From Lepisosteus oculatus (taxonomy: Eukaryota > Chordata > Actinopteri > Semionotiformes > Lepisosteidae): a stretch of DNA of 64,000 nucleotides. The stretch lies in the NCBI RefSeq assembly GCF_040954835.1, contig NC_090704.1, positions 42,722,979-42,786,978 of the forward strand, given 5' to 3'. The translations under genes and the position numbers were made by a program. Each line of letters opens with the position of its first letter. Positions within the stretch are counted from its first letter, which is position 1. Below the pieces are notes generated by a model. The model had not been told where the DNA came from. It made no database searches and saw nothing but the letters and a program-made list of their open reading frames with translations. Of the stretch, positions 1 through 13,600 are shown one piece after another.

Positions 1-2600
1 CAGTATATACATTTTTTGTTATGTTTACAGTGTATTTTTTTTACTTCTGTTATGCATATCACGTATGTAATATTGCACACTGCTTTTAGTTTTTTTTTTA
101 AATTGCATGTAAACTCTTAGTTTTTATAAGCATTGAACATCTTACAGTCACTGACATCCACACAAGCTCACGCTTGTTTTCTTAACATTTCTCATTGCAA
201 AACTACAAACCGTAGCTGATTCACGTGAACTTATATTCTGGGCATTGCAGCTGCCAAAATGGGGGCCTGCATATGCAGAGGCATATTTCCACATACTGGT
301 TTGAACTGATCTTCCTCTACAAATTGGTGCTTGCCTTAGATCTTGTATAGGCAATTAGACTAGCAAAACAGATTCCAAATGTGGGTGTATGGCTTCTGGA
401 CCTCATTGCCAATACCTTGAAGATGCCAATGATGTCTGTTCCAGGAAGGCAGAACATTTGGAGGAAATGGTAAAATTGTCAGTGATGGGCTATTGGAGAG
501 AAAGAGGATGGAAACAAGAGATAGCTAGGCTAATTCCCATGCATTTCCAAGCCTGGCCGCATGCCATTACAGAAATGCCACACAATCCCCCATATCTTTA
601 ACAGAACATGTATTGACAAACAGAAGGCTGTTCGCTTTTTAGAGTCATTGGAAATTAAAAAAAAAAACAACCATTATAATTCTAGAAATGCAGTGTTACA
701 TTACTGTTATTCTGTCAGAAAAGAAAGAAACATTAAAATGTCCAGCAATATACAGACAGACGGTCAAAAGAATCACACTATTAGAAGCTAAAAACCTGCC
801 ACCATTCAGAAGTTACACTACAGAGTAAGTTCAGGCGATGTTTTGAGGTTGCTGTTCAAGAACTGCCTTGAACACAGGCCGAGATCAATTAGCTTCCACT
901 ATCCTAAAACGTGTATGTGATACTGCACAATGGTGAAGTAACACATACTTTACAGGTTATTCGTACAATATCAGTTTACCATTTGTTCTAAGAGCAGATA
1001 ATGGCAACAAACTAAATACATGTGCGTGTGAAAAAACAGGCGTAAAGAAATTTTAAAAAATGCCTTAGGACGGCGGCAGACGTATACTACAACATACCCT
1101 GGCTATAATACATAAAACAAAATACAAATTAAAGTTTAATATCTTACCTTGTCCAGGTCTCAAAAGCAGGCAGCGAGGAAATCGTAGATTTGGCTGACAG
1201 GTATAAAAAAACTGTACAACTGTTGCAATAACAATTCAGTAACTACACAATAGTGCTACTCTGACCTCCCCCCAAAAAAATCATTACCTTTTTTTAAGAA
1301 AGGGTGAGGGGTTTAGAAAATTAATCTATGATTAAGATTCGGTTAAGAAAACCGAGACGAAATCTGATAGCTCTTTACAAAGCGCAAATACGTTAAATTC
1401 TTCCAAGCATGAAAAAAATTAAGGTCAACATAAAACGCCTGGCATCATTCGCAATTAAAAACACAACGTACTGTATACATCTTTAACATAAAGTATTTTC
1501 CTTTCGGTGATAGCAGTAGGGGCTGAAAACAACGGCACACTACGTGATTCTGATAGATCAAAAACAATGCTAAAACAGTTTTCTCTCATTAGGCTGATCT
1601 CTTGCCACGTTTAACTACCTTGCGCATTAGACCACAGACCACTATAAACAACCACTTCTCTCAAACATTACAACAAAACAACTGGATAAGTTTAAGACAC
1701 CCCATGTCAACCCCACCAACACCAGAAAAAAAACTATTGCAACCGACAACGAAGCATAACATTCTCTGTAGCAACCAGCAAACAGTGGAGCCCCGCCTAC
1801 TACATGTTGGGATTGGCAAACGCACAACCCCAGCTTCTGGATTCCGACGCTCTGATAGGTTAATTGGACTGCCTGTTATAGGAACGGGAGATATTTGGGC
1901 GTGTTCAGTTCTGAAGGTTGGTTGAAGCTGCAGAAGAAGGGGTGTGGCATAAAGTGAGGCAGATGTCCTCGAGACAGGCAATGCTTTTTTGGATAAAGGG
2001 GAATATTATACCTACTTACAGTATGTAGATGGACAGACTGTTGTAACTTAAAATGATTTGGGGTGTGAGAAAGTAGTGGCTTTTTAACTTTCTTAAAAGC
2101 ATGTAGATCAAGGGGACATTATTTTCTTATCATTTATTTGCATGTACTGTACAGTATGTAGGGCACCTGTTAAATTTAATGGTGCATACTGTAAAATGGG
2201 GTATAGTCAATTTCAAAGAATGTAGTACAACTATAATGCATTTTTTTATCATATTAACATATCAACTATTTCTTTCATTGGATGTTAATGCAATCATGGA
2301 ATCTGTGTATCTTCTCAATATTTCTCCTCTACTCAGTTTCACAGAAATGATGTTATTCCTAGTGTGTGGGATAAGTATGAAATGTGCTACAATCTGTTCT
2401 TTTAGTGTCATAAATTAACAAATTCATCTCCTTCCCCAGTACTAGTCTGTTCTGATAATCAATAATAATTTGTAAGATGATAATTTCTTTGCCACTACTT
2501 TCTACTTTTCTGTAACTCCAGATAATCTCCAGCTGAAATATGTCTTCTGAAGATAAGAAACTCATTATCTTTAGATTTGTATGTATTTTTGCTTACAAAA
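1..2600. other. Left flank, no gene resolved
   Basis: AT-rich sequence with no open reading frame I can link to a protein family. Short ORFs on both strands (for example 148-354 minus, 389-601 plus) have no recognisable motif and no consistent splice partners. The part from about 1.1 to 1.95 kb is richer in CpG and has inverted CCAAT boxes, so it may be the 5' end of a leftward gene. In human the gene just downstream of RNF213 on the same strand is ENDOV, but I see no endonuclease V coding sequence here. Confidence 0.5.
1148..1900 (-). promoter_or_regulatory. Possible promoter and 5' exon(s) of an unidentified leftward gene
   Basis: On the minus strand there are two CCAAT boxes (ATTGG on plus near 1812 and 1864) in a locally CpG-enriched stretch. 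They are followed by donor-like sites at 1619/1618 (AAG|GTAG) and 1148/1147 (ACAAG|GTAAG). No coding sequence could be attached, so this may be a non-coding first exon. It could equally be chance; the evidence is composition plus isolated splice-like sites only. Confidence 0.25.
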
Positions 2601-2636
2601 AAGTAAGACACATTGTGGGGAGGTTAAAGTCAATAC

Positions 2637-2642
2637 TTTATT
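2637..2642 (-). terminator. RNF213: Candidate poly(A) signal of RNF213
   Basis: AATAAA on the minus strand, about 1.05 kb past the RNF213 stop codon. A GT-rich stretch (TGTGTCTT) follows on the transcript side. It is the first canonical AATAAA I found downstream of the stop; an ATTAAA variant lies slightly before it near 2675. Confidence 0.5.
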
Positions 2643-3129
2643 AAATCTTTTTTGGTTTATAATTTTGGGGGGATTTTAATTAATTAGTTCCTAACAGTAT
2701 AGACTGAACAATTTCTTATATACTGTACAAAGAAATTTATCTATCATTAAAAGTAAATTGAGTCCAAAATAATTTTCATTATTGCACAACAAAAAACTGC
2801 AGCATACAAAAAGCAATTTACATTTACATGACTCATTTTACATGAATTCACGTCAAGAAAAATAAAGTACCTTTTCTACTTGCGGGAGTTTTCTTTTTCA
2901 GTATATACTGTACAGTATCAGATTTAGTGCCTTGATGTTCTGGTGTCTCTTTTCTACAGTTTCTTTACATCCATCTCAAAATTCAAACATACAAAATTTC
3001 AAAAAGAAAAAAAGTCTTCATACATTATTCAGTAACTACTGAAGTACACTTCATTATAGGCAAAATGGAACCATGTGTATAGCATCCCAACCTGGGTACA
3101 ACTATTAATCACTCTACACATTAACATGC

Positions 3130-3230
3130 ATTGACTTTACTGCACCCCACCCAGTATTTGATCACACAATTCTCTGTTCTAGAGTTCAAAGCCCTAACCT
3201 CTAGTCCACACTACTGCTATATAGTACATT
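3130..3230 (-). repeat. tRNA-SINE/MIR-like remnant
   Basis: On the minus strand the segment reads like the worn tRNA-related head of a MIR-type SINE, with a 'ggttagggctttgaactc' stretch resembling a RNA polymerase III B-box region. It is short and degenerate, so the family is not certain. Confidence 0.3.
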
Positions 3231-3688
3231 GCACTCTCCTGTTATATGCATATACTGTAAGTACCTCATTCAAACAATTAATTGTCTTATGATGTACAAA
3301 TAATGTGCTTCTAAGTCCAAAGCATTATCTAAGATGTCTTCCAAGTTATTCTGCATCCCAGAAATCCCAAAAAATATATGATTCAGCAAACATTACGACT
3401 GGTTAGGAATGGTATCATAACAGCATAAGAAAGGTTACAAAGAAGAGGAGGACAGTAAATGTTAGTTACTATCAGCTAATTGATTTGACGATTCAGTTTC
3501 CTGAGAGGAGCCAGGGTATCAGCTTCAAAAACATGACTGAGTAGTTTGTTCCAGTCTCCCACAGCCCTTTGCTTCCTGTACTGGTGTACGTGGATCTGAC
3601 ACACCAGAAAGTCTAGTGGAAAGAAAAGCACAAGAAGACAGATCAGCCATGCTGGCTAGAGCTGGGACGTGTTGGAAGAAGCTCCAGG

Positions 3689-6600
3689 TCAGCTTCTGAA
3701 CTTTACTGCTAGCCTCCAGATATCTGGTCCCTTATTCAGTGTGAGGGAATCAGACAGGGCCTCCAGACCAGGCAGTGCAGGGCAGTGCTTGTTCTCCAGA
3801 TGGTTCTCTAGAGTGGAGCACAGACTGAAACAAAAAAAAAAGAACAGCTCTTTAACTCTTTGTTTTTATACAATACATTCTCCTTTTATCTGTTTACAGG
3901 TGTAGTTTCCATGCTGGAGGCAGAGACCACCCACATTTCCGAATCTCATGCTGGTTTTAAGGTAAGGCTCTAGAAAGTTATTCTAGTTTCAAAGTGAAAT
4001 GTGCCCCACATGTGAAAATTTAGGGGGTGAATTTTGGTTCCAGATGTCCAACAACCAGCATTTATTAGAGGAGCCAAGAAAAGGAGACAGCTTTTTCAAT
4101 TTTTTGGATATAATTTAACTTTCATTTTAAATCAGGCAAGAAAGATTCTTGTATAGTGACAAAAATAATCAATTACAAATGTGTGAGCTAAAATAATCGG
4201 CAATATAAATTGCACCATGGCAAAAACACCACCAAAGAAAAGTAGTGAAGGTATGTGTAAAGTAAAAATAAGGAATCTTACTCCCAGTGTGGCTGGTAAT
4301 TGGTCTCGGGGTTGGGATTGTTTGTCTTGAGCAAGAGTATCTCATGTAGCTCCAAGTTAAAGGTGCTAATATCAGTCACTCTGAGGAAGGCCCTCAGCCC
4401 TCTCATCTCCTCCTCCGTCAGCCTCTGCTGGTACTCTCTCGGCAGTCTCTCAAAGGGATCCTATCAGAATCAGAAAGATACAGGTGAGGTGAGCACTGAC
4501 TCCAGGCATAGCACCTGCAGTTCCACAAACTAGGATCCCTGAGATCTTAAATAAAAATCCTCCAGAACATTTTCATTGGTAGAATAAAATCAACTCGATA
4601 AAATTCTGATTTTAAAGGTCTCTAAATGCAATTTAAAGTTGTCTTTGAGATTTTATGTAATTACAACAGCGTCGACACATTGAATTCATGACCCTCCCGG
4701 TGCCTGTCTTAAACAATGCTGAGGCAATACCATGATGGCCTAGAAACAAACTGCAGAGCCCATGCAGCTGGTGCCAAGATGAAATGATCCAGTAGTGCAG
4801 CTTCAATATTCACCTTTCCTTTCTGCAGCATCAGTTCTGACTTCCAAGAGGTGAGCAGCTGCCATACAGATGTGATGTGCTGTAGCCAGCACTCATTTAA
4901 GGCCTGCAAACAAAGAACAAAGAAGCCCCAGCAAAAGTAAAGACCCACTAAATCCATCTAGTGGTGGACCTCATGGTCAGTTTGTCAATCAAAAGCAATT
5001 AAGACATTTTTATTTATAAGCACTTTCTTGAAGCTTTTCTTTAACATTCCTTTGGCCTGCTGATTAACAAGTGGACAGTCCCATAAAAGAGCCCTTTTCT
5101 TTTCAACCAGCATGCTTCCAAGTGTCTCCACAATATCCAGTTTCACATGTAACTGGTGGGGACAAAGCCCACCTTAACCTGTGATTGGACAGGACTGAAT
5201 AAAAAGGTTAATCCTTTTGGGTTAAGTTCATAGCAATCATATTGAAGGGCTTTCAGCAAAAGGGCACAATCCCCGCTAACTCATGATTAAGCTCAAGTGT
5301 ACAGGTATGTGAATTGCTATTCAAATGTAGAAAACTGCATTAGGTTTAGGGAATCAGATGGTACTTGGTTGGCCCTACGGGCACACCACTGAGAGGAGAG
5401 ACCTTGTACCTTGGCCACAGTGCTGGAGACCTGCTTGCCCATCTTCAGCATGTTCCTCAGGTAGGGCAGCAGTGGTGCCTTGGCCTCCCCACCAGTCTTG
5501 CCCAGGAACCGTAGACCAATCTCCACAGCAAACACAGCATCGCACACGTCGGTGTAGGAGCGGAGCACAGTCTTCATGGCACTGCTCACTGAGCCTTTCA
5601 AGGGCTCCTGCAAGTACAGCACGCAGCTGTCAGTGGTCAGCAGGACGTGCACCCATAGGAAGTGCTGATCATGATACTGACTGGAACGAGACACTGGTCT
5701 CTGCCATGCTGAATGCCACACACATCCACTTCATTCAGCTTTTTATTAGTGCCTGTCTCACAGAAGAGTCAACCTGCATCTGAAAGATACAGAGCTTGTG
5801 TTTGTCACAAGAAGAGAGCAGCTCTTCCATCACACGTGATATTATAATTTTCTTAACTAGAACAGTCTATCTACCATTTCTAACTTGGGCAAAAAAACAA
5901 AATCTTCAATCAAAACCCTTGCCTGAGGGATCTTCGCTCGGACTCCAGCTAAGATCTGTGAGAAGTCCTGCTGGTGCCTGTTGAGGTATTTTGAAGTGTT
6001 CTATAAAAAAAAAAGAAAAAAGGCACGAAACATTTTAGAAATCCTTCAGACGAATCCTGACATTTCAAACCCAACATTTCAGCTTAATTAATTGCCATGA
6101 CAACCGGAGCTGGTTGGGATAACATTAAAATATTAATTTAAGCATTTAAAAGTATTAAATAGGACAGTATTAAAATTAAAATAAAAGCATTTAAAATATG
6201 AATGCATTAATTTATTCTGTGAATGAAGAACGCTTTATACAACTGCAGTGCTCTGTTCTGTAACTCCCACCATCCACTGCTAAGTAACAGTTCCCTTTCT
6301 TTCCCCACTACCCAGCAGTCAATAGTCTTACCGTCATGATGAGTGGTTTGCCTGCAAGAAAGCTGCGAGAGAGCTGATTCTCAATTCCTTGCATGTCGAA
6401 GCTGCTCACAGTCTGCTGGCCTTTCTTCAGGGTGTAGTGGCAGTGTGCCAACACTAGGGGCAGCAACTCTCGCTCAGGGTGGCACAGAGCTAGCTGGGTC
6501 TCAGATGCTCCCTCCAGGGACACAGTGTAATTGCTGTTAGGAACAAAGGTGGCAGTACATTTGTGTCTTGACACAAGGCATGAGAATGAGGCCCTGGAGA

Positions 6601-7617
6601 GATTTAGACTAAATTCATATTATTCTGTACATTCAGGGCCACTGCTCTCCTGAGGAACGCTCATTTTTATTTAACTTAGAAAGAAGAGCCACCTATAGGG
6701 GTTAAGAAAGGAATTATCTCTTTTGTAGACAGTAAGTCTCCCCTCATATTTAAAATCTGTGAAATGTACACACTGAATATATCCAACTTAATCGGTGTGC
6801 ATATCCTGGTCGAGAGTACAATGAAGTGTGCGCGCTGACCTGTCTGTCTCTGGGGCCTCCTTCCGGGCCTCTCTCACCAGGCTGTTGTGGGTTTCAGTCA
6901 GGAAGTCAATCAGGGTGCTGAGGCAGGAGCCGGGCCCTCTTCGGCACAGCGACAGGAAGCCCGCTGAGCTGTCTGTGCTCAGGTCAGCCTCACACAGCTC
7001 CTGCTGGACACCTGTCTCCTCTGAGCCGGAGACACAATCACTGAGAGACACAGCCTACACACAACTCCTTTTCTCGGTGGTGCAGACAGGTTAAACTGCT
7101 AATAATGCAGTGCTTTTTGGAACAAATGGAACAAATTAAATCTGCTTTTGAAGTCTCTATCCATCTCATCGGACAACATCTGCTTCGATGACCGATTTCC
7201 TTTCTCGAAATTAAAGTCTTCCAAATCACACATGGAGGATGTGTTCTGGCTTACTTCACTACAGCAGCTGGTATTAAAGATTTGTTTGCTTTAGAAATGC
7301 CATGTGACATCAGACATTTAATTAAAATTGTCCCATTGTGTGACAGTAAAATATAATTAGCATTATTTTTGGTACTTAAGGTACAAAAAATACTCTCTCT
7401 TGTACCTCAACCTTCTTGTATAGTATACTCTAGTAAAAAAATGCACAAGGAACGGTCCTGTGTGCATAAGCATACAAATAGATTTCCACCTGTTTTAATG
7501 CAAGCACACGCAAGAATATAGGAGAATACTCACTGCTGTTTGCAATCTCTGTCCTCAGCTGGTTCCAGACATTTATGAAGACCTTTACCCTTCTCTTAAG
7601 CACTTTCTTCTGATAGC
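3689..7617 (-). CDS. RNF213: RNF213 C-terminal helical domain exons
   Basis: Exons from 3' to 5': 3689-3824 (ends FRS, stop), 4282-4460, 4814-4903, 5410-5607, 5923-6000, 6332-6533, 6840-7040 and 7534-7617. The last exon (LCSTLENHL... to DIWRLAVKFRS) aligns with the human tail (LRDTLVSYM... to SVWKTAAVLKWNREMR), and LELHEILLLK matches human LELHEMIILK. The exon at 5923-6000 uses a GC donor (CAG|GCAAGG). Phases agree throughout except between 7040 and 7534: exon 7534-7617 ends one base into a codon, while 6840-7040 starts in another phase, so a further exon is expected between them. In human this region packs against the E3 shell; no separate catalytic role is known. Confidence 0.88.
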
Positions 7618-10600
7618 CTGAAGGGGGGGACAGACTTATAAACTTAGTCAGAGGTCCCCCACTCTCATCCGCAGGATCCAGAATGCAGTGGGTGTTCTAC
7701 CTCTACTGTATTTAAATTGTCAACACCTTAAGATTGTTTAGAAGGGAAAAACCAGCTGAGTGAAACCTAAATGAGATCATTTTAACACTCTGTGAAGAGC
7801 TCTTTATAGTGTAACTTAAAGACTTAAAGAGTCTGCTGGATACCAGATTCAGATGCCCAGAAGACAATGTTAAGATAAAAAGATCTTAACAAAAAGGAGG
7901 AGCACAGGTATAAAAATTTGCAAGACTCTACCATGCAAAGACATTTCAAGGCACCTATCTGCTCTGCTGTTTCCAATACACTGCTCCAGAAGCACAACAC
8001 AAGCAAAAGAGGTATTGAACAGAACTGGCTGTGCACCTGTGGGCAGCTGTTGGAGAATCTGGGTGATGCTCTGAGAGCCAACAACTGTCACATGAGGAAA
8101 CATCCTCAGAAGGTCAGTCTGGAGGGCAGCCAACTCAGGCAGGTGGCTCAGGTGTCTGATACAGTGTGCCTGAAGGAGAAAAACATTTCACCAAGACACC
8201 AGTCAGCAGCTCTGATTATTTCCTGAAATTCTGGATTTACTCTTTGATATACAGATTTGCCTTTTCCTAATTTCCTTTAATAATGGAATTTAATTTGCTG
8301 AACAATAATATTGTACTATAAATTAATTGTGCAATTAGTATTAATTATTAATTAATACATTAATAATGCATATTGCTCACACTTATATACTTTTCTGGAC
8401 ACTCCACTCAAAATGCTTTACAAGTAACGGGGACACCCCTCCACCACCACCAATGTGCAGCCCTACCTAACCCTAACCCACCTGAATGATGCAATGGTAG
8501 CCATAGTACACCAGTACACTCACCCCACATTAGTGGGGAGGAGAACTGAGCCAGTTCATAGATGGGGATTACTAAAAGGACATGATTGGTCAATTACAGA
8601 CTACAGGGTGAGCACCCCCTACTGGCCCCACTAACACTACTTCCAGCAGCAATCTTAGCTTTCCCAGGAGGTCTCCCATCCAGGTACTAACCAGGCTCAC
8701 CCCTGCTTAGCTTCAGTGGGTTGTCAGCTGTGGGCTGCAGAGTGATATGCCTGCTGGCTGGTTTGTTTAATTTGGGGATCATAGGGTGCATCTGTCTTGA
8801 ACAGTTAAATAAGAGAAAATAAAAGCACAACAGATCACATTATTGAAAATAATTGATCCAGATTATGAGAACAAAAACAAGACAGACATATTACAGTTAC
8901 CATCTTCATTGAATACACGTGCTAAAAAACAGGTTAGTTATCGTTCAAAGAGACTCTCATCAATTCCCGACAGTTCATCTGAGAAATAATTAATAAAGAG
9001 ACGGATCTCTATGGCAGAATTAAATGCACAATGGAAACCTTTGCATTTTGATGTCACTTTTGGATTACAGAGCAGGACAGAATGAAGATAGTACCTTCTT
9101 CAGGAAGAGCCACAGCAGAGGGTAGCCCTCCCATCCTCCACTCTGGTCCAGGACCTGGGTAAAGCGCTCCAACGTCAGCCTCTCGGGGCAGGTCCAAAAC
9201 CTGGAGTTGTCAGTGGGGCTGTCCGAGGGGAGGGTCAGTATGGACACAGGGTTTCCATAGAGCACCTTCATCAGGACACTCCCACTGAGCCGGTCATCAG
9301 CGCTGATCTGCCCGTGGGCCTGGGTTAGTTTCTGCTCTAAGTCCTGCAGAGCCAATTGCGAAGGAATGAAACTGAGAATCTCCATTGATCCTGAATACAT
9401 CTTCATTAAAAATAAAAATCAAATAGACAAATTGAAACCCTCAGATAGGCATGCTTTGGCAATTCTTCCTCACATATAACTATACTTACAAATTTAAGAA
9501 AGACTCGCAGTGAAGCTCTAGCAAATGTGAAGAAAAATCAATCAAATAGTAATATAATTATGGCACTCTCCCTGTTCATCCTTTGAAACGACAGCTATGA
9601 TGTTGTGTATTTTTCTCTCCGTGATCCAGAATCAATCACATCCTGAGAGGGTTGTTCGACTCACCTGCAAAACAGGCTTGATCACAGCATTACAGACCAG
9701 CTTTTCCCACTGCTGCCTGGCTTGCTTAGAAGACAATGCTCGGCTCATGTCAGAGGATCCTGATGGTAAAGGAAAATTTAAGTTACCACTGGGCTACTGT
9801 CACTTCTACAGCCTAGATTTGGCATGGCCAAACACAGTAGTCTCCACACCTCAGAACTGCACTTACTGAGCCACTCAGTGTTCCATGCCACAGGTAGTTC
9901 TGCAACCACTGAGCTCACTGCCTTCTCAAGCATAGCCCAGGGTACTACCAACTGAGCCACTCACACCCACTGCCTTCTCACAGCAGGCCAGCACTATCAT
10001 TTTAAATGAACAATTGGTGGCTTTTTGGAAGGCTGTCTCTTTTTTTAACCACACACCTCTAGTGCATCCCAGGAAGGCATGGATGACCAGGTGGACAGTG
10101 ATGGCTGTGTCATCCATGTTCTTGTCCAGAGCCTTGCCCAACACTGTCATGTCCTTCTCAAGGTGCCTCCACAAGAATGGCACCACATCCATCACACGTG
10201 GGTATATCATGTCTCTGATCCCCTGTAAACAAGTGTTATCTAAACTTCATGAGCTAACAAGAGAGGTGTACTGCAAAATAGCACAATGAGACTGGCTATA
10301 ACAATAAAACAGTGCAAGAAAATGCCAGTTACAGATGTATAATTTTTTAGTCAAAACAGAATCTCATAGAAACCAAAACAGCTTGCAACTCCTAACCTAA
10401 AGTTCTTATAATATCTCTCTTAGGCTTTGTTTATTCACCCCATTAATTGATGTAACAAGCAATTTGAATGGCTAGATAAATTTAAGAAATGATCAGTCAA
10501 AAAGGAAAATGCAAAAGTGATAGTTATGGCGAAGCTTACATTTAACACAAAAAGGAAATTCATTGGTTTCTTACTTGAAGACTGCAATGTGCTCCCAGCA

Positions 10601-13600
10601 GCATGGCCAGGTGTGTCAAAAGCCTCAGTATGGAGAAGGCAGCCAAGGATATTTGTCTGTCTGGCACATCTGACCTTACATGTGCTTCCCCTAAAACATG
10701 GCCAGTTCGTGTCTGGTCCTCTATGCTATAAAGACAAAAGAAAAATGGAAAAACTCAAACATATATCCCAAAATCTAATTATCTGCAGTAAACTGACATC
10801 CAGACATGATTAAATGATACCATTTTAAAAGTCAGTCCATTATTAGTATACTATTGAGAAGTCACAGAGCAAGGGACAATCCGCTATCTATATTTAATTA
10901 AGCTAGCATGTCTTTGCAAAAAGGGAGGAAAGTGGCCAAATCCCACACAAAACACAGAGAACATGCCGAAACCAAAGAGAGTTCCACCCAAAGCCAGAAC
11001 TGAGCCCAAAACACTGGAACGCTGGAGAGAGCGCTAATCCACTCTCTGACACCTGCCTTTTAAAAGTACTCCCAAAAACAATGGTTATACTACTAATAAG
11101 AAAAACAAAATCGGTAATTTTCTAGTTTCAAGAAATATGTTTATGACACTGAATTTGGAACAGTACGATGTACTGAGCCCTGTTCTGAGCATTCTGTGGT
11201 TCAATGACATAATAAGGATAAACTGGAGATTACATGTCTGCTCTGATGAAGCCCTCAACTGGGTTGTGTCTGATGCCTCCAATGGGTGCTCCGCAGTCTA
11301 GACACACAGATGTAACCACTGGCCTTCCACACTGGCAGAGAAATGAAGATAAATTTCCATTACACTTTTAAACCCTTCATATCAAGCATCACTTGTTAAA
11401 AGACCATAATGCTGTATGCTTAAACTAATCTGAGTATTTGCAGAAAGTCATTCTTTCATGTGAGCAGATTCAAACTTTGATCCTTAGGAAAATGTAGCAC
11501 AACACAGTATTGAATTCTAGCTCACTGCTATACAGATTAAACCTGTATTCAATACTGTTTAACATTACAGAAAAAGGTAAAGGTTTCTTTGTCTTATCTT
11601 ACCTCTCCAACAAAGCATACGTGACCATTGACACAACCTAAAATGTAAGAGTTAAGTGTTAGTAGCAGCAGGTGCAGTGATATTTTGTTTCTTAAGATAC
11701 TTACTGAAAAATGAATTTGATCAAAGATCTGATTTCTTCTGAGACTAATACATCAGCACCTGGAAATTATTTTAAGAAATGTCATAGATTGTCCAACAAT
11801 GTTTTTTTTTAAATAAATAATAATAATTATGGAAGGAAACTTTTTAAATGTCATCACACAACAGGACAAGCTCAGGGCTCACTCACGGTATGAGTGCAGT
11901 TTCTCTTTCATCCACCTATGAACTTCAGCTGAGTGATCATCAGGCATTGTGGGAAGGAAGGCATCCTAAACAGGGGACACAGGATGATCACAGATCATTG
12001 AGCAGTTTGCCGGTAGTTTTGTTCTTTTCTAGCCCTGACATCTGTCAGAACCCCCGCTGGTCCCAAAATGTGCACATTCATTTTTTATTTGCATTTTTTC
12101 TCACCTTCATTGTTTGTGTTCGAGAGGCAATCTGCTGAAGAGGTGACAATAGGTGGTTTCCAGTTAGGAAGATGGCAGCTGCATGCACTAGAATCTCCAG
12201 TAGAGTGCGACGTTGAGCTGACAGCGCTGGCGTGATGGAAAGACTGGACCCACGCCCTCCAAGCTCATTAGTCAACAGTGCAGAGCAGAACTCCTGGTAT
12301 TCCCTTGACAAATGGAGAGGGCTGATTCTCATGAAGTCTTGCAGTAACCCAGTCTCCTGCACAATTGAAAACGCATTGATTAATCCACCTTCACCTTTAA
12401 AGTCTGCCTACTGATAAGCAAAGACTCATTTATTCAAATCTGTTAACCAGACAATCCAAGTGTGGACTGTTCTTAAGCAGAAAACATTTCAATGGCATGT
12501 CACACTACAAGCCTTCCTTTTAACTTTTGTTGGTGATGTTGGGAGAGATCCACACTTACCTCTGGCTTGGGTTGTAGTCTGGGGTCAGACGATACATATA
12601 GACAGGTGACCTGGCGGAACAAGGACAGGGAAAGGAGCACAGGTGCGGTACTGGAAGAACAATCCAGTTCCTGCAACAAGAGAGTTAAATAAAATCGGTG
12701 ACTCCAGTATACTCTGGGGATGTGTTCTTGAATAATGCATACACTGTATAAAGAATCAATGGACATCAAATGAATTTTCTCCATAAGGATTAATGTAATC
12801 TTTCTATTTAGTAGTGGTTAATTGATCCAGGGATCTCTCTCAGCTGTTTCTTGAAAGAATCCATCAGCTTCAAAGCCATAAAAGAGTTAGGATAAAGAGT
12901 TACAAATGTTAGGATCGCGAACAGGTTAATACAGCCTACACACTCGCATTAGAAGTATGTTTGTGGAGCAGATATACATTGATGCTTTCCATTATTGCTT
13001 CAGATAAAGTATTTTATCCAGTATTCAAAGTATCAAACTAAAAATAACCGTTCACACTTCTGCTTATGCACTGTAGAATAAATATTTATGAATAAAGTAA
13101 TATACATATAGTGCATTAAAGTATTAAAGTCTAATGAAAAAAGTTTAATGAAAAAGTTAAAGCTGTTTTAGAGTGTGATGTAAAGCAGTTACATGGGTTT
13201 GCATTATTGGAGTGACACACTGTAGCTGCAAAGCATTGGGCCACAGAAACAGAATCTTGGCATAATAAAAAAACAACATATTTACAAATCAATGGCTACA
13301 AAATCAAGATTAAGCATGGTGTTACTGGACTCATTGCTACAGCTTCATTTTGTTCAAATGCCTATTTAGGCTGTAGTAGCACTTTTTAACCTATTCTTTA
13401 TTCATTCCTTTATTCATTATGCCAGCAGCCATATCACACTGCAACTGACAACCCACTGAAGCTCAGCAGGCGTGAGCCTGGCCAGTACCTGGATGGGAGA
13501 CCTCCTGGGAAAACTAAGGTTGCTGCTGGAAGTGGTGTTTGTGGGACCAGTAGGGGGGCGCTCGTGGGGCTGCGGACTGTGTGGGTCCTAATGCCCCAGT

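Larger units (their letters stand above)
2620..3688 (-). other. RNF213: Predicted RNF213 3' UTR
   Basis: Lies between the RNF213 stop codon (3689-3691) and the first AATAAA. It contains a tRNA-SINE-like remnant (about 3130-3230). A 44-codon open stretch at 3475-3610 ends in TAG; it does not resemble the human RNF213 C-terminus and looks more like an old repeat fragment than an exon. Confidence 0.5.

Noticed and set aside
3475-3610. 44-codon frame ending in TAG as a final RNF213 exon
   Set aside because: No resemblance to the RNF213 C-terminus, and the real last exon was found at 3689-3824. It resembles an old repeat.
4278-4280. In-frame TAA after NYQPHWE as the RNF213 stop codon
   Set aside because: It lies in a good donor (GGGA|GTAAGA), and the downstream exon 3689-3824 continues in phase with a segment alignable to the human RNF213 tail.
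9390-9400. Acceptor at TATTCAG|GATC (9390) for RNF213 exon 9095-9400
   Set aside because: Leaves a two-base phase error with the preceding exon; the acceptor before ATGTATTC (9400) is pyrimidine-rich and in phase.
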